Shown: positions 25,251 through 34,574, counted from the stretch's first letter. The stretch is DNA of 64,000 nucleotides from Mucilaginibacter cryoferens (GCF_014205845.1 NZ_JACHCR010000006.1:124001-188000); one strand, 5' to 3'. Numbers and translations are program-made. The notes: generated by a model not told the origin, from the sequence alone.

Positions 25251-26606
25251 ATGGAAAGAAGAGAGTTTATTAAAAGCAGCGCCATTGCCGCAGCAGGTTT
25301 AACCATATTACCAACGGGTAGCCTGTTTGCATCAACAGCAGCAACTAAAGTACGGTTAGGCTATATAGGCGTGGGCGCCCGTGGCATGAGCCATATTTCT
25401 GAAGGTTTGCTGCGCGATGACGTAGAAATTGTAGCTATTTGCGATACGCAGGAACATTCGCTGAAAATTTGCCGCGAATACATTGCCAAAAAAGGCCATG
25501 CCCCGGTAAAAGAATACACCGGTGGACTGGATGCCTACAAGAAGCTTTTAGATCATAAAGATATCGACGCGGTTATTATAGCTACGCCATGGCAGTTTCA
25601 CCATTCGCAGGCTATTGATGCCATGAAAGCTGGTAAATACGTAGGTTGCGAGGTAATTGCAGGTCTTACGGTAGAGGATCATTGGGATATTGTACATACT
25701 TCCGAAAAAACAGGCATGCCTTACATGACCCTCGAAAACGTTTGTTATCGCCGCGATGTAATGGCCGCGCTTAACATGGCCAGGCAGGATCTTTTTGGCG
25801 AGATAGTTCATCTTGAGGGTGGATATCAGCATAATTTAAGAGGGGTATTGTTTAACGATGGTAAAGGTGGTTATGGTAATACAGGTGTAGAGTATGGCCC
25901 GAAAGCGTTAAGCGAGGCCCAATGGCGTACACAATTTAATATAGATGTGGATGGCGATATTTACCCAACCCATGGCGCAGGTCCATGTATGCATTATGCC
26001 AACATTAATGCAGGTAACCGCTTTACTAACCTGGTATCTTTTAGCTCAAAAGCGCGTGGTTTGGGTGCTTATATAGAGGAGTTATCGCCAGGGCATCCTA
26101 ATGCAAAAATTAACTACAAAAACGGCGATGTAACCACCACCATGATCAATTGCGCCAATGGCGAAACCGTAATGCTGAGCCACGATACCCATTTGCCACG
26201 CCCATATTCTTTAGGTTTTAGGGTGCAGGGTACCAAAGGATTATGGATGGATGTAAACCAAAGCGTATATATCGACCATAAATCAAAAGAAGATGATTCA
26301 TGGGAACCGGCCAAAGTTTGGTTTGAGAAATACGACCACCCGCTATGGAAAAAATACGATAAACTTGCCCAGGGCGCAGGCCACGGCGGTATGGACTGGT
26401 TTGTATTTAACGCCTTTATCGAATCGGTAAAAAACAAGCGTCAAACACCTATAGATGTTTACGATTCGGTAACCATGAGCGTTATTACCCCATTATCAAC
26501 CAAATCATTAAAACAAGGCAACGCCAGCGTAGAGTTTCCTGATTTTACCAAAGGAAAATGGAAAGACAGGAAAAGCACGTTTGCACTGGATGATAGCGGA
26601 TTTTAA
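25251..26606 (+). CDS. GH109-type alpha-N-acetylgalactosaminidase (Gfo/Idh/MocA fold)
   Basis: A 451-residue exported NAD-dependent enzyme. The N-terminus MERREFIKSSAIAAAGL resembles a Tat signal. The Rossmann fold shows GYIGVGARG (40-45), and the catalytic half carries LENVCYRRDV (161-170) and YPTHGAGPCMHY with His241, features of family GH109. GH109 enzymes release terminal alpha-GalNAc by an oxidation/elimination/addition/reduction cycle using tightly bound NAD. Membership is by motif recognition; other exported Gfo/Idh/MocA oxidoreductases are the alternative. It follows the DUF3472 gene in one operon, and a strong terminator comes 30 bases after its stop. Confidence 0.87.
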   Translation: MERREFIKSSAIAAAGLTILPTGSLFASTAATKVRLGYIGVGARGMSHISEGLLRDDVEIVAICDTQEHSLKICREYIAKKGHAPVKEYTGGLDAYKKLLDHKDIDAVIIATPWQFHHSQAIDAMKAGKYVGCEVIAGLTVEDHWDIVHTSEKTGMPYMTLENVCYRRDVMAALNMARQDLFGEIVHLEGGYQHNLRGVLFNDGKGGYGNTGVEYGPKALSEAQWRTQFNIDVDGDIYPTHGAGPCMHYANINAGNRFTNLVSFSSKARGLGAYIEELSPGHPNAKINYKNGDVTTTMINCANGETVMLSHDTHLPRPYSLGFRVQGTKGLWMDVNQSVYIDHKSKEDDSWEPAKVWFEKYDHPLWKKYDKLAQGAGHGGMDWFVFNAFIESVKNKRQTPIDVYDSVTMSVITPLSTKSLKQGNASVEFPDFTKGKWKDRKSTFALDDSGF

Positions 26607-26636
26607 GTAAGAAGCTAAACAATACTCCAAAAGTTA

Positions 26637-26676
26637 AATGTCATTGCTGCAGAAATGGGGCAATGACATTTTTTTT
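26637..26676 (+). terminator. Terminator after the GH109 gene
   Basis: An 11-bp perfect stem (AATGTCATTGC at 26637-26647 and GCAATGACATT at 26660-26670) followed by six more T. It separates the GH109 operon from the SusC/SusD pair, which has its own operator pair. Confidence 0.85.
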
Positions 26677-26861
26677 GAGTGCCGCCCGCTCTTCGCTTTG
26701 TATGCTCTCCTTCCAACTCCCTCAAAATCAAAAAATTCCGCGAATTACCCAAAACTGGGAATTTATGGTCAATTACCTCAAATAATCTCTCCTAAAACTT
26801 TGCCAAACTTAGGTGTAGTTGCGCTGCTGGTGTAATTAAATGTATGCAAATTGTTATTTAT

Positions 26862-26871
26862 CAAACGTTTG
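26862..26871. promoter_or_regulatory. LacI-type operator CAAACGTTTG, site 4 (before SusC)
   Basis: Perfect palindrome, extended CAAACGTTTGCG, 156 bases upstream of the SusC start and 32 bases (three helical turns) from site 5, a spacing that would allow cooperative binding on one DNA face. Confidence 0.8.
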
Positions 26872-26893
26872 CGTAATTAATGCCGGGGTTAAA

Positions 26894-26903
26894 CAAACGT
26901 TTG
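26894..26903. promoter_or_regulatory. LacI-type operator CAAACGTTTG, site 5 (before SusC)
   Basis: Perfect palindrome, extended CAAACGTTTGCGCTG, identical to site 3 over 15 bases. With site 4 it forms a tandem operator in the 421-base gap before SusC; apart from the terminator and a TTAA run that gap shows no gene. Confidence 0.8.
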
Positions 26904-26993
26904 CGCTGTGTTTGCGTGCGCATTTTTAAGCCTATATCTCTAATTTCCAATATTCAAAAAAAAGCAAACAAATAACCATTTCGTAACAATAAA

Positions 26994-27010
26994 TTAATTA
27001 ATTAATTAAT
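26994..27010. repeat. Short TTAA tandem repeat before SusC
   Basis: Four TTAA units plus one T, ending 17 bases before the SusC start codon, in the probable 5' untranslated region. An A/T-rich leader of this kind is common before Bacteroidota genes and may help translation start. Confidence 0.6.
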
Positions 27011-27027
27011 ACCAGCACCTAAAATGT

Positions 27028-30000
27028 ATGATTAAAATTTACACACACCTTGACCCGGGTTCCGCAGAAAACCCTTCTTTAAAAAAGGTACTTTGCAGTA
27101 CCCTTTTTAAAATCATTTGCTGTTGCCTGTTTTTGCTGCCAACCCTGGCCAGTGCACAAACAGTAGTAACCGGTACTGTAAAAGACAAAGATGGCCCCAT
27201 TATAGGCGCAACAGTTACCGAAAAAGGCATCAGAAACACCACCACAACAGATGTAACCGGGAAATTTAAGCTAACCCTTAAAGGGAAATCAAATGTTTTG
27301 GTAGTATCCTATATAGGATACAAAAGCCAGGAAGTTTCGACAGGTGCCGGCGAAGTAGCTGTAGTTTTACAGGAAGACCTCAATAAACTAAACGAGGTTG
27401 TAGTAGTAGGCTACGGCTCGGTAAAAAAAGGCGACCTAACCGGTTCTGTAAGCTCTATTAAAAGTGACGATCTTACTTTAGGTGGTACCACTACCAACAT
27501 AGGGCAAGCTATTCAGGGTAAAGCTGCCGGGGTGCAAGTACAGCAATCGAGCTTTGCACCAGGCTCGGGTATCAACATTACGGTACGTGGCGGCAACTCT
27601 ATCAATACTTCAACTGCACCACTGTACGTAATTGATGGTTTCATCAGCGATAATGGCAACCAGGTAAATCCTAATGATATTGAGGATATACAAGTATTAA
27701 AAGATGCATCGGCAACGGCTATTTATGGCGCACGTGGCGGCAACGGTGTAGTTTTAATCACTACCAAGAAAGGTAAAAACGGCAAAGTATCCCTTGATGC
27801 CGATATTTCTGGCGGTACACAGTATTTAACCTACAAACCTAGCTTGTTAACCGGGCAGCAGTACACCGATATTCAGAATGCTACCGCTTTAGAGGATGCA
27901 AGACCACAACCATACCCTACAAGTTTCCAGGTGGCCAATACCAACTGGTTAAAGCTGGCTACGCAAAATGCCACAGTTCAAAATCGTAGTGTGAGCATTA
28001 GCTCTGGTGATCAAAATTCAAAGATATATGCATCTGGTAACTACATTAAACAATTAGGTGTATTAGAGCATACCGGTTTTGAAAGATATACTGCCAGAAT
28101 AGGTACCGAAAAAAACATGAACGATAACCTGAAACTGAGCGGCAACTTTTATGGGGCAAGTTCAACATCAAGTCTGCAATCGTACACAGGTGATATTACC
28201 GCGCCATTGTTCAGCTTGTTAACCGCACCACCAAACGTTCCGGTTTATAATGCCGATGGTACTTATAACTATTACGTGGTACAAGGCACAAAAAGCAATG
28301 CATTAGCCGGTTTGTTGGAGCCTACCAATACCAGTTCAAATAAACTCATCAACGCTAATGTTGCTTTAGATTATAAAATAATTAAGGGTTTAACTTATCA
28401 CCTTGGCGCTGGTAGCGAGTATAGCCAGACAACTGCCGGTCAGTACCTGCCTACAACTACTATTGCCGGTGCAAAACAAGGAGGTGTAGCAAGCGAGCAA
28501 AATTCATCAACATTCAGATGGTTGGTTGAAAACTACTTCACTTATAAATACACCCTTAAAGATAACGACTTTACCTTTTTATTAGGTACATCAAACCAAA
28601 AGGATGTTCTCGACGCGCTGAATGCGGGCGCAAAGGGTTTTTCTACGGATGCCTTTTTATTTTACAACCTAAGTGCCGGTTCATTAAGTAATGGTTATGG
28701 CAGCAGTAAATCAGAAACTCTTTTAACCTCTTACTTCGCGAGGGTTAACTATTCTTATAAAGATAAGTTACTTGCTTCGTTTTCTTTAAGGGACGACAGA
28801 TCTTCAAACTTCGGCCCCAATAAACGTACAGGTTACTTCCCATCAGGCGCGGTAGCTTACCGGTTTACAGATGAGGATTTTATTAAAGACCTCAACACAT
28901 TCTCTAACCTAAAGCTTAGGGTTAGCTATGGTCTTACCGGTAACGACCGTATCCCCGCTAATTTATACCTAGCCACCTTTGGTCCATATAACACTGTGCT
29001 TAACACCAGCGGACAATTACAGCCAGGTATCGAACCCCGAATTTTGGCCAATCCAAACCTTAAATGGGAGAGTACAGCGCAGTTGGATGCCGGTTTGGAT
29101 ATGGGTTTTGCCAATGGCCGCATTAACGCTACTATCGATTATTACAGTAAAAAAACTACCGATTTGTTGGTCCAGATCCCAATCGGGCCGCAATGGGGGG
29201 CTACTAGTCAATATGTAAATGGCGGTGCTATTCAAAACAAAGGAGTCGAACTGTCTGTAAACACAGTCAACGTACACAGCCAGGCTTTCACCTGGAATAC
29301 TTCAGTTACTTTTGCTTTCAACAAACAAAAAACCTTGAATTTAGGTCCGGGTGTTAGCGTGATCAGTTCCAATACAGCTAACCCAAGCGGAACGGTATCT
29401 GGTCAGGAGTTTACACGTGTTGTACCAGGCATTGAGTTGGGCGAACTTTACGGTTATGTTTATGATGGCGTAATAAAAACCGGCGAAAAATACGCGCCGC
29501 AGCCAAATTCAAAACCAGGCGACCCGAAATATAAAGATGTAGATGGCGACGGCGTAATTACACCTGCCGACCGTACCTATTTAGGAAACTCAAACCCGCA
29601 CTATATGGCTGGTTTTGGTAACGATTTCCATTACAAAGGTTTTGATCTGGGTATATTTTTCCAGGGCGCATTTGATTATTACCTGTACGATATGAACAGA
29701 ATGGTACTGGAATCAACCACTGGTGCCGATGCCTTAAACAGGTTTGTGGCCGGAAAAAACGAAAATACGTCTATCCCGCGTGAAGGTTATTATCTGAGCA
29801 CATATGGTAGCTATGTAAACTCACGCTTTGTTGAAAATGCATCGTACGTGCGTTTAAAATCCCTTTCACTAGCCTATAACTTCCCATCATCAATGTTTCA
29901 GCACATGAGAATTATACAGGGTATCAGAATTTATGGAGAAGCACAAAACCTGCTTACTATAACTGGATATAAAGGTACCGACCCGGAAGTGAACGCCCAC

Positions 30001-30111
30001 CCGGTTGCGGGAGTTGGTGGTTCAACCAATAACCTTGGCGGGGGGTTGGATTTTAACTCCTTCCCGGCATTTAAAACGGTAACAGTAGGTATTAAAGTTT
30101 CTATCCATTAA
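27028..30111 (+). CDS. SusC/RagA family TonB-linked outer membrane protein (LacI-controlled)
   Basis: A 1027-residue TonB-dependent outer-membrane transporter that, with SusD, imports oligosaccharides. After the signal peptide (to ASAQ), a CarboxypepD_reg-like domain (about 45-125; VVTGTVKDKDGPIIGATV) precedes the TonB-box region NEVVVVGYGSVKKGDLTGSV, then the plug (VYVIDGF-type segment, NDIEDIQVLKDASATAIYGARGGNGVVLITTKKGK), then a 22-stranded barrel ending in an aromatic-poor IKVSIH. Two LacI-type operators upstream link it to the nahK/galM/GH109 regulon. SusD begins 45 bases downstream. Confidence 0.95.
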   Translation: MIKIYTHLDPGSAENPSLKKVLCSTLFKIICCCLFLLPTLASAQTVVTGTVKDKDGPIIGATVTEKGIRNTTTTDVTGKFKLTLKGKSNVLVVSYIGYKSQEVSTGAGEVAVVLQEDLNKLNEVVVVGYGSVKKGDLTGSVSSIKSDDLTLGGTTTNIGQAIQGKAAGVQVQQSSFAPGSGINITVRGGNSINTSTAPLYVIDGFISDNGNQVNPNDIEDIQVLKDASATAIYGARGGNGVVLITTKKGKNGKVSLDADISGGTQYLTYKPSLLTGQQYTDIQNATALEDARPQPYPTSFQVANTNWLKLATQNATVQNRSVSISSGDQNSKIYASGNYIKQLGVLEHTGFERYTARIGTEKNMNDNLKLSGNFYGASSTSSLQSYTGDITAPLFSLLTAPPNVPVYNADGTYNYYVVQGTKSNALAGLLEPTNTSSNKLINANVALDYKIIKGLTYHLGAGSEYSQTTAGQYLPTTTIAGAKQGGVASEQNSSTFRWLVENYFTYKYTLKDNDFTFLLGTSNQKDVLDALNAGAKGFSTDAFLFYNLSAGSLSNGYGSSKSETLLTSYFARVNYSYKDKLLASFSLRDDRSSNFGPNKRTGYFPSGAVAYRFTDEDFIKDLNTFSNLKLRVSYGLTGNDRIPANLYLATFGPYNTVLNTSGQLQPGIEPRILANPNLKWESTAQLDAGLDMGFANGRINATIDYYSKKTTDLLVQIPIGPQWGATSQYVNGGAIQNKGVELSVNTVNVHSQAFTWNTSVTFAFNKQKTLNLGPGVSVISSNTANPSGTVSGQEFTRVVPGIELGELYGYVYDGVIKTGEKYAPQPNSKPGDPKYKDVDGDGVITPADRTYLGNSNPHYMAGFGNDFHYKGFDLGIFFQGAFDYYLYDMNRMVLESTTGADALNRFVAGKNENTSIPREGYYLSTYGSYVNSRFVENASYVRLKSLSLAYNFPSSMFQHMRIIQGIRIYGEAQNLLTITGYKGTDPEVNAHPVAGVGGSTNNLGGGLDFNSFPAFKTVTVGIKVSIH

Positions 30112-30156
30112 TTGATAATATCCATTTTAAGGATCAACATAATAAAGATAACTCAA

Positions 30157-31677
30157 ATGAAAAAATATAGTATTATACCCCTCATAGCTGCAATTGCATT
30201 ACAGTTTTCCTGTAATAGAACCAGCCTCGAGCCCAAGATATATAGCAGCCTAACCAGCCAGAACGCTTTTTTAACTAAATCTGATGCTGTGGCAGCGGTT
30301 AACGCGGTTTATGCGCGTTTAAAAGGCCCTTCTGTTGGCGATAACTATGATTATTGGACAGTTAGGCACTTTGCTCTTACAGATCTTACTACGGATGTTG
30401 GCCATTGCAGCTATGCCGGCGACCCTGGACAGCTTTCATTGGTTCAATGGAGCTCTGCAAACGGTTTAATTGCCGAAGATTACAGGCAGATATATAAATT
30501 AATTGCTAATGCCAATAATGCCATCTACAATATTTCGGCCATGACAACTATTTCGGCCGATCTGAAAAATCAGTTTTTGGCCGAGATGAAGTTTTTACGG
30601 GCTGTAGCCTATATGGATCTTACCGATGCCTGGGGCCCGGTAATTTTAAATACCGAAAAAGATATAGCAAACCCCAATTATAAAGCGCAAACGGCACCAA
30701 GCCCGGTTGCTGATGTAGATGCACTTTTAATTTCTGATCTGCAAAACTCTATCAGCACATTACCTATTGATTATACTAAAAGTACCGTTTACTCAACTAA
30801 TGATGTTGGCCGCGCCACTAAAGGGGCAGCCATGACTTTGCTGGCTAAGCTTTATCTGCGCGAAAAACAATGGCAAAAATCGGCCGATATGAGCAAACAG
30901 GTTATCGATCTTAATGTTTACCAGCTATATCCTAGTTATGCAGGTTTGTTTAAAGAAACCAATACCTGGTGTTCCGAGAATATCTTTTCGGTATTAAGCG
31001 ATCCAAACGTAAACGGTACCGAGCTATTAAATCACTTTGGTCCGCTTAGTCACCCCGTATTAACAGACAGGTGGCAGTACTACGCCGTAACCTGGGATTT
31101 TTATAACAGCTATGGCAACGAAGATGACCGTAAAAAAATGTTTTTTACCGAGTATCAGGGAGTTGATGGTTTAACGCACAAAGAGGCGCCAAGCTTAGGT
31201 GCTACTGCCCCGGCCGGTGTTTTATACATGCCCGATGTTGCTACCATGAAATATGCCGATCCTAACGGCGCAAATACTTACTATGATGGCCATAGTGTTG
31301 ATATTTTACGCTACGCCGATGTATTGCTGAGCAGGGCCGAGGCACTAAATGAGCTTAACGGCCCCAATGCCGAAAGCGTAGCTTTGGTAAACCAGGTTAA
31401 AGCCCGGTCGCACGCAAATCAGCTGGTACAAACAAATCTTACACAGTCAACCTTCCGTGATGCCATTTTACAGGAGCGCGGATGGGAGTTATATTATGAA
31501 GGAAAAAGAAGAGCCGATTTAATGAGAGCCGGAAAATATGATATTATTGTTAACGCGTATCTTACCCGTACAGGCCAAACGCCAACGGTGCAGTTACCGC
31601 GCGATCAGTATTTTCCGTATCCGCTTGCCCAAACGCAAATTAACTCTAATTTAAGCAACGCAGGCAGGCAGCAATAA
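30157..31677 (+). CDS. SusD/RagB family nutrient-binding lipoprotein
   Basis: A 506-residue lipoprotein with signal MKKYSIIPLIAAIALQFSC (lipobox Cys19). Helical TPR-like SusD features are present: FLTKSDAVAAVNAVYARLKG, FLAEMKFLRAVAYMDLTDAWGPV, AAMTLLAKLYLREKQW, ILRYADVLLSRAEALNEL and ERGWELYYEGKRRADLMR. It caps the SusC barrel at the cell surface and binds the glycan. The ATG at 30157 is preferred over a TTG at 30112, since it starts the lipoprotein signal. A strong terminator follows 27 bases after the stop. Confidence 0.95.
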   Translation: MKKYSIIPLIAAIALQFSCNRTSLEPKIYSSLTSQNAFLTKSDAVAAVNAVYARLKGPSVGDNYDYWTVRHFALTDLTTDVGHCSYAGDPGQLSLVQWSSANGLIAEDYRQIYKLIANANNAIYNISAMTTISADLKNQFLAEMKFLRAVAYMDLTDAWGPVILNTEKDIANPNYKAQTAPSPVADVDALLISDLQNSISTLPIDYTKSTVYSTNDVGRATKGAAMTLLAKLYLREKQWQKSADMSKQVIDLNVYQLYPSYAGLFKETNTWCSENIFSVLSDPNVNGTELLNHFGPLSHPVLTDRWQYYAVTWDFYNSYGNEDDRKKMFFTEYQGVDGLTHKEAPSLGATAPAGVLYMPDVATMKYADPNGANTYYDGHSVDILRYADVLLSRAEALNELNGPNAESVALVNQVKARSHANQLVQTNLTQSTFRDAILQERGWELYYEGKRRADLMRAGKYDIIVNAYLTRTGQTPTVQLPRDQYFPYPLAQTQINSNLSNAGRQQ

Positions 31678-31704
31678 CATTTTGTTGATTGATTGGAGTG
31701 TTTT

Positions 31705-31735
31705 TAGCGATGGGTGTATACCCATCGCTATTTTA
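31705..31735 (+). terminator. Terminator after the first SusC/SusD pair
   Basis: A perfect 11-bp stem (TAGCGATGGGT / ACCCATCGCTA) with a four-base loop followed by TTTT, 27 bases after the SusD stop. Confidence 0.88.
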
Positions 31736-31888
31736 GGGGAATGAGGGAGCAATTGGATGTAACATACAACAGCGTTATTGCCTCTGTGAAATTTCGCGAA
31801 ATTCTGAAGCAGGGAATGACGTTAAAATGTTTGTCATCCTGAGAGTTAAAATCCGGGGACTGTGAAGGGGAAATGACATTATTTAGGT

Positions 31889-31980
31889 TTGTCATCCTGA
31901 GGTACGAAGGATCTATTCGCCTACTATACCGGGCGAAGAAGCATGGTAGATAATAGATTCTTCGTACCTCAGAATGACAA
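31889..31980. repeat. Palindromic repeat, family B, copy 1 (92 bp)
   Basis: Terminal inverted repeats of 21 bases (TTGTCATCCTGAGGTACGAAG and its complement with one mismatch) flank a conserved centre beginning GATCTATTCGCC. Non-coding, MITE- or REP-like. The 469-base gap between SusD and the arylsulfotransferase-like gene consists largely of this copy, a degenerate neighbour and a partial element at about 31829-31877. Confidence 0.85.
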
Positions 31981-31993
31981 GCGTTTTTTGACA

Positions 31994-32086
31994 TGTCATG
32001 GGTAGGTACGAAGCATCTATTCACAGAGTTTACAGGGCGAATAGGCATGGCGGATAATAGATTCTTCACTACGTTCAGAATGACAA
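31994..32086. repeat. Palindromic repeat, family B, degenerate copy 2
   Basis: The same layout as copy 1, with GTACGAAGCATCTATTC on the left and GATAATAGATTCTTC ... AGAATGACAA on the right, but several differences in the left arm. It lies directly after copy 1. Confidence 0.7.
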
Positions 32087-32146
32087 AAAAAGGTCGTTTT
32101 TTATGTTATTTAGTTTATAGTTGGTGATTTTAAATAGTTGATAAAG

Positions 32147-33556
32147 ATGAGATATTGCCTTAGTTATTTTGTAACGATGCTTATTGCAACGGTATTAACC
32201 GGCTGTGGCGGGCCGGTGTTGGTTAAGGAGATTCATTTGGGATTGTACAAAAACAACGATCTTAAAATTGGGATAGATGTTACCACCACCGGTAAAGCCG
32301 ATGTTTATGCAGAATATTGGGCTGATAGCAGCGCGGGTAAAAAATATACATCGGTGGTATCAAAAAATGCCGATACTCATTCATTTGTGTTATGTAACAT
32401 TACGCCCAATACAGCCTATTCTTATGATATTGTAGTTGCAGCCAATGGTAAAAAAACGGTAAGCAAGGTCTACACCTTTAAATCGCACGAGCTGCCAATG
32501 TTTTTGCAGGACCAGTTTAATGCCAAAACAGCGGATAAAACCATTTTGCCGGCCGAATTTAAAGACGGCTTAATGCTTATCAATAAAAGGTATGCCCCGG
32601 GCGTTGCCTACCTGGTTGATTATAAAGGGCACATCAGGTGGTATCATATGATAGACAGGCTGGGCTTTAAGGTGATTAATTTTACAAAAGATAATACCCT
32701 CCTCTCAATTTTGGGCCGTAATGACGAGCCTACCAGCTACGGCAGCGAAATATTGGAGATTAACCTGCTTGGCGATACCCTATTACATCTTACCAAAGGT
32801 CAGGGCGATTTTAAGCAAACCATTCATCACGAAATATTAAAGAACGATAAAGGCCAGTTGGTTACCATTGTTGTAGATCAAAAAATAATGGACCTAACTT
32901 CTATAGGTGGACTAAAAAAAGATACCGTAAATGGTGACGGCATTTTGGTAATGGACATCAAAGGCAGGCAGGTTTATAAATGGAGCGTGTTTGATGTGAT
33001 GGACCCATTGAAAGATAAAAAGCTGCTCAAAACAAAAAAAGACTGGATGCATGCCAACAGCCTTAATTATGATACTGATGGCAATTACCTGATGTCGTTT
33101 TACAACAACGGACAGATTTGGAAGATAGATGCCAAAACCGGGAAAGTGATCTATAAATTTGGCAAAGGCGGAGACATTGCCATGCCTGCCGAATGTAATT
33201 TTACGCAGGCCCACGCAGCCCACGTTAATGCCAAAGGCGAATTGATGTTTTTTGATAACGGGGTAGAGAAACACCAGTCGGGCGTGTTTGCGATGAAGAT
33301 TGACGAGCAACATAAGAGCTCGAAAATTGCAACCCATTTTCAGCTACCTAAACAGATTTTTAACGGGCGGATGGGCAGCGCGTACATGATTAACGATACA
33401 ACAACGCTGGTATGCTGTTCTAAAAGGCACATCGTTGTGCTGGTTAACAACAAAGGCGTTTTACAGTGGACGATGGAAACATCGGTACCAACCTACCGTG
33501 CCGGCTTTATCGGGTTTAAACAGCTTGATCCTTACTTAAAACCATCGATCAATTAA
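32147..33556 (+). CDS. Arylsulfotransferase (ASST)-like lipoprotein
   Basis: A 469-residue lipoprotein (lipobox VLTGC, Cys20). A fibronectin-like N-terminal region, about 30-125, is followed by a beta-propeller with ASST-type histidine motifs: TIHHEIL, DWMHANSLNYD (His302, Asn304) and TQAHAAHVNAKGELMFFDNG. In ASST enzymes a propeller histidine carries the sulfate from a phenolic donor to an acceptor. Whether this one is active is unproven. The ATG at 32147 is preferred to a TTG at 32138. The dihaem cytochrome gene starts one base after its stop, so the two are co-transcribed. Confidence 0.82.
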   Translation: MRYCLSYFVTMLIATVLTGCGGPVLVKEIHLGLYKNNDLKIGIDVTTTGKADVYAEYWADSSAGKKYTSVVSKNADTHSFVLCNITPNTAYSYDIVVAANGKKTVSKVYTFKSHELPMFLQDQFNAKTADKTILPAEFKDGLMLINKRYAPGVAYLVDYKGHIRWYHMIDRLGFKVINFTKDNTLLSILGRNDEPTSYGSEILEINLLGDTLLHLTKGQGDFKQTIHHEILKNDKGQLVTIVVDQKIMDLTSIGGLKKDTVNGDGILVMDIKGRQVYKWSVFDVMDPLKDKKLLKTKKDWMHANSLNYDTDGNYLMSFYNNGQIWKIDAKTGKVIYKFGKGGDIAMPAECNFTQAHAAHVNAKGELMFFDNGVEKHQSGVFAMKIDEQHKSSKIATHFQLPKQIFNGRMGSAYMINDTTTLVCCSKRHIVVLVNNKGVLQWTMETSVPTYRAGFIGFKQLDPYLKPSIN

Positions 33557-33557
33557 A

Positions 33558-34574
33558 ATGAAAAAGAGATCCCAATATATAGCCGTTCTGGTGGTGGTTT
33601 TTGTGCTGATAAACATGGTGCAACTACTATCATCGTGCAAGGGAAATGGCAGCAAAACTGGTACGCCCGATTCTTTGGGTGCCGATAGCCTGGTTACCGT
33701 AGATACCTTGAAAATTCCGGCTGGCAAATATGGCGAGGCGGTAAAATATGGCAGGCAACTGCTGCTGCATACCGCTTATTATATTGGTCCCGATGGTGTA
33801 AACGGCCACTATACCGGCAACAAAATGAATTGCACCAACTGCCACCGCGATGCGGGCACAAGGCCTTATGCTTTTAATTTGGTACGTGCATTTCGCGATT
33901 ATCCGCAATACCGCGCAAGGGAAGGCCGGATACTATCATTGGCCGAGCGGATTAATAATTGCGTAATGCGCCCCAACCTGGGCAGGCCCCTGCCTTTGGA
34001 TGGTAAAGAGATGATATCAATAATGGCCTATTTAAAGTTCCTGAGCGATTCATCCAACGTTGCCCCAAATACCAAAGGACTAAAAAATATGACTGTACAG
34101 CTGCCCGATGTGGCGGCATCATCGGCACGTGGCGAAAAACTGTATATGCAACATTGCGAGCGTTGCCATGCCCAAAACGGCGAAGGTAAAATGCTGGCCA
34201 GTAATGTAGCTTATGAGTATCCGCCGGTATGGGGTTTGCTGGCTTACCGCCCCGGCTCCAGCATGCACCGGGTTGTTAAACTGGCGCAATGGTTAAAGGG
34301 TAATATGCCATATGATAAAACCACGCCCGGACAGCCATTTTTAACTGATGCCGATGCCCTGGACATTGCAGCCTTTATTAACGACGATAAAATACACCAG
34401 CGCCCCATTGCAAAAACCAGCAAGGAAGTTGATTATCCGCATTTTGAAGAAAAAGCTATAGATTACGATAAAGGGCCGTTTAAAGATCCTTTTTCTGAAC
34501 AACAACATAAATTTGGCCCATACAAGCCAATTATTGATTACTGGGAAGGCAAGGGGATAACGCCGGCTATTTAG
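33558..34574 (+). CDS. Dihaem c-type cytochrome, TsdA-like
   Basis: A 338-residue exported cytochrome with a lipobox-like LSSC near residue 27. Two haem-binding motifs are present: CTNCH (Cys92, Cys95, His96) and CERCH (Cys200, Cys203, His204). Between them, RINNCVMRPNLGRPLP (Cys135) resembles the region of thiosulfate dehydrogenase TsdA, where a Cys/Met-containing loop ligates the active-site haem. This points to sulfur-compound oxidation or electron transfer, but a general electron carrier is also possible. It is coupled to the upstream ASST-like gene, which also handles sulfur groups. Confidence 0.83.
   Translation: MKKRSQYIAVLVVVFVLINMVQLLSSCKGNGSKTGTPDSLGADSLVTVDTLKIPAGKYGEAVKYGRQLLLHTAYYIGPDGVNGHYTGNKMNCTNCHRDAGTRPYAFNLVRAFRDYPQYRAREGRILSLAERINNCVMRPNLGRPLPLDGKEMISIMAYLKFLSDSSNVAPNTKGLKNMTVQLPDVAASSARGEKLYMQHCERCHAQNGEGKMLASNVAYEYPPVWGLLAYRPGSSMHRVVKLAQWLKGNMPYDKTTPGQPFLTDADALDIAAFINDDKIHQRPIAKTSKEVDYPHFEEKAIDYDKGPFKDPFSEQQHKFGPYKPIIDYWEGKGITPAI

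Noticed and set aside
25738..25750. AAAACGTTTG inside the GH109 coding region, close to the LacI operator motif
   Set aside because: One mismatch from the palindrome and located inside a gene; not counted as an operator.
26638..26835. 65-residue reading frame after the GH109 gene
   Set aside because: It starts inside the terminator hairpin and shows no coding character.
31728..32069. 113-residue minus-strand reading frame
   Set aside because: It is the family B repeat pair read in one frame.
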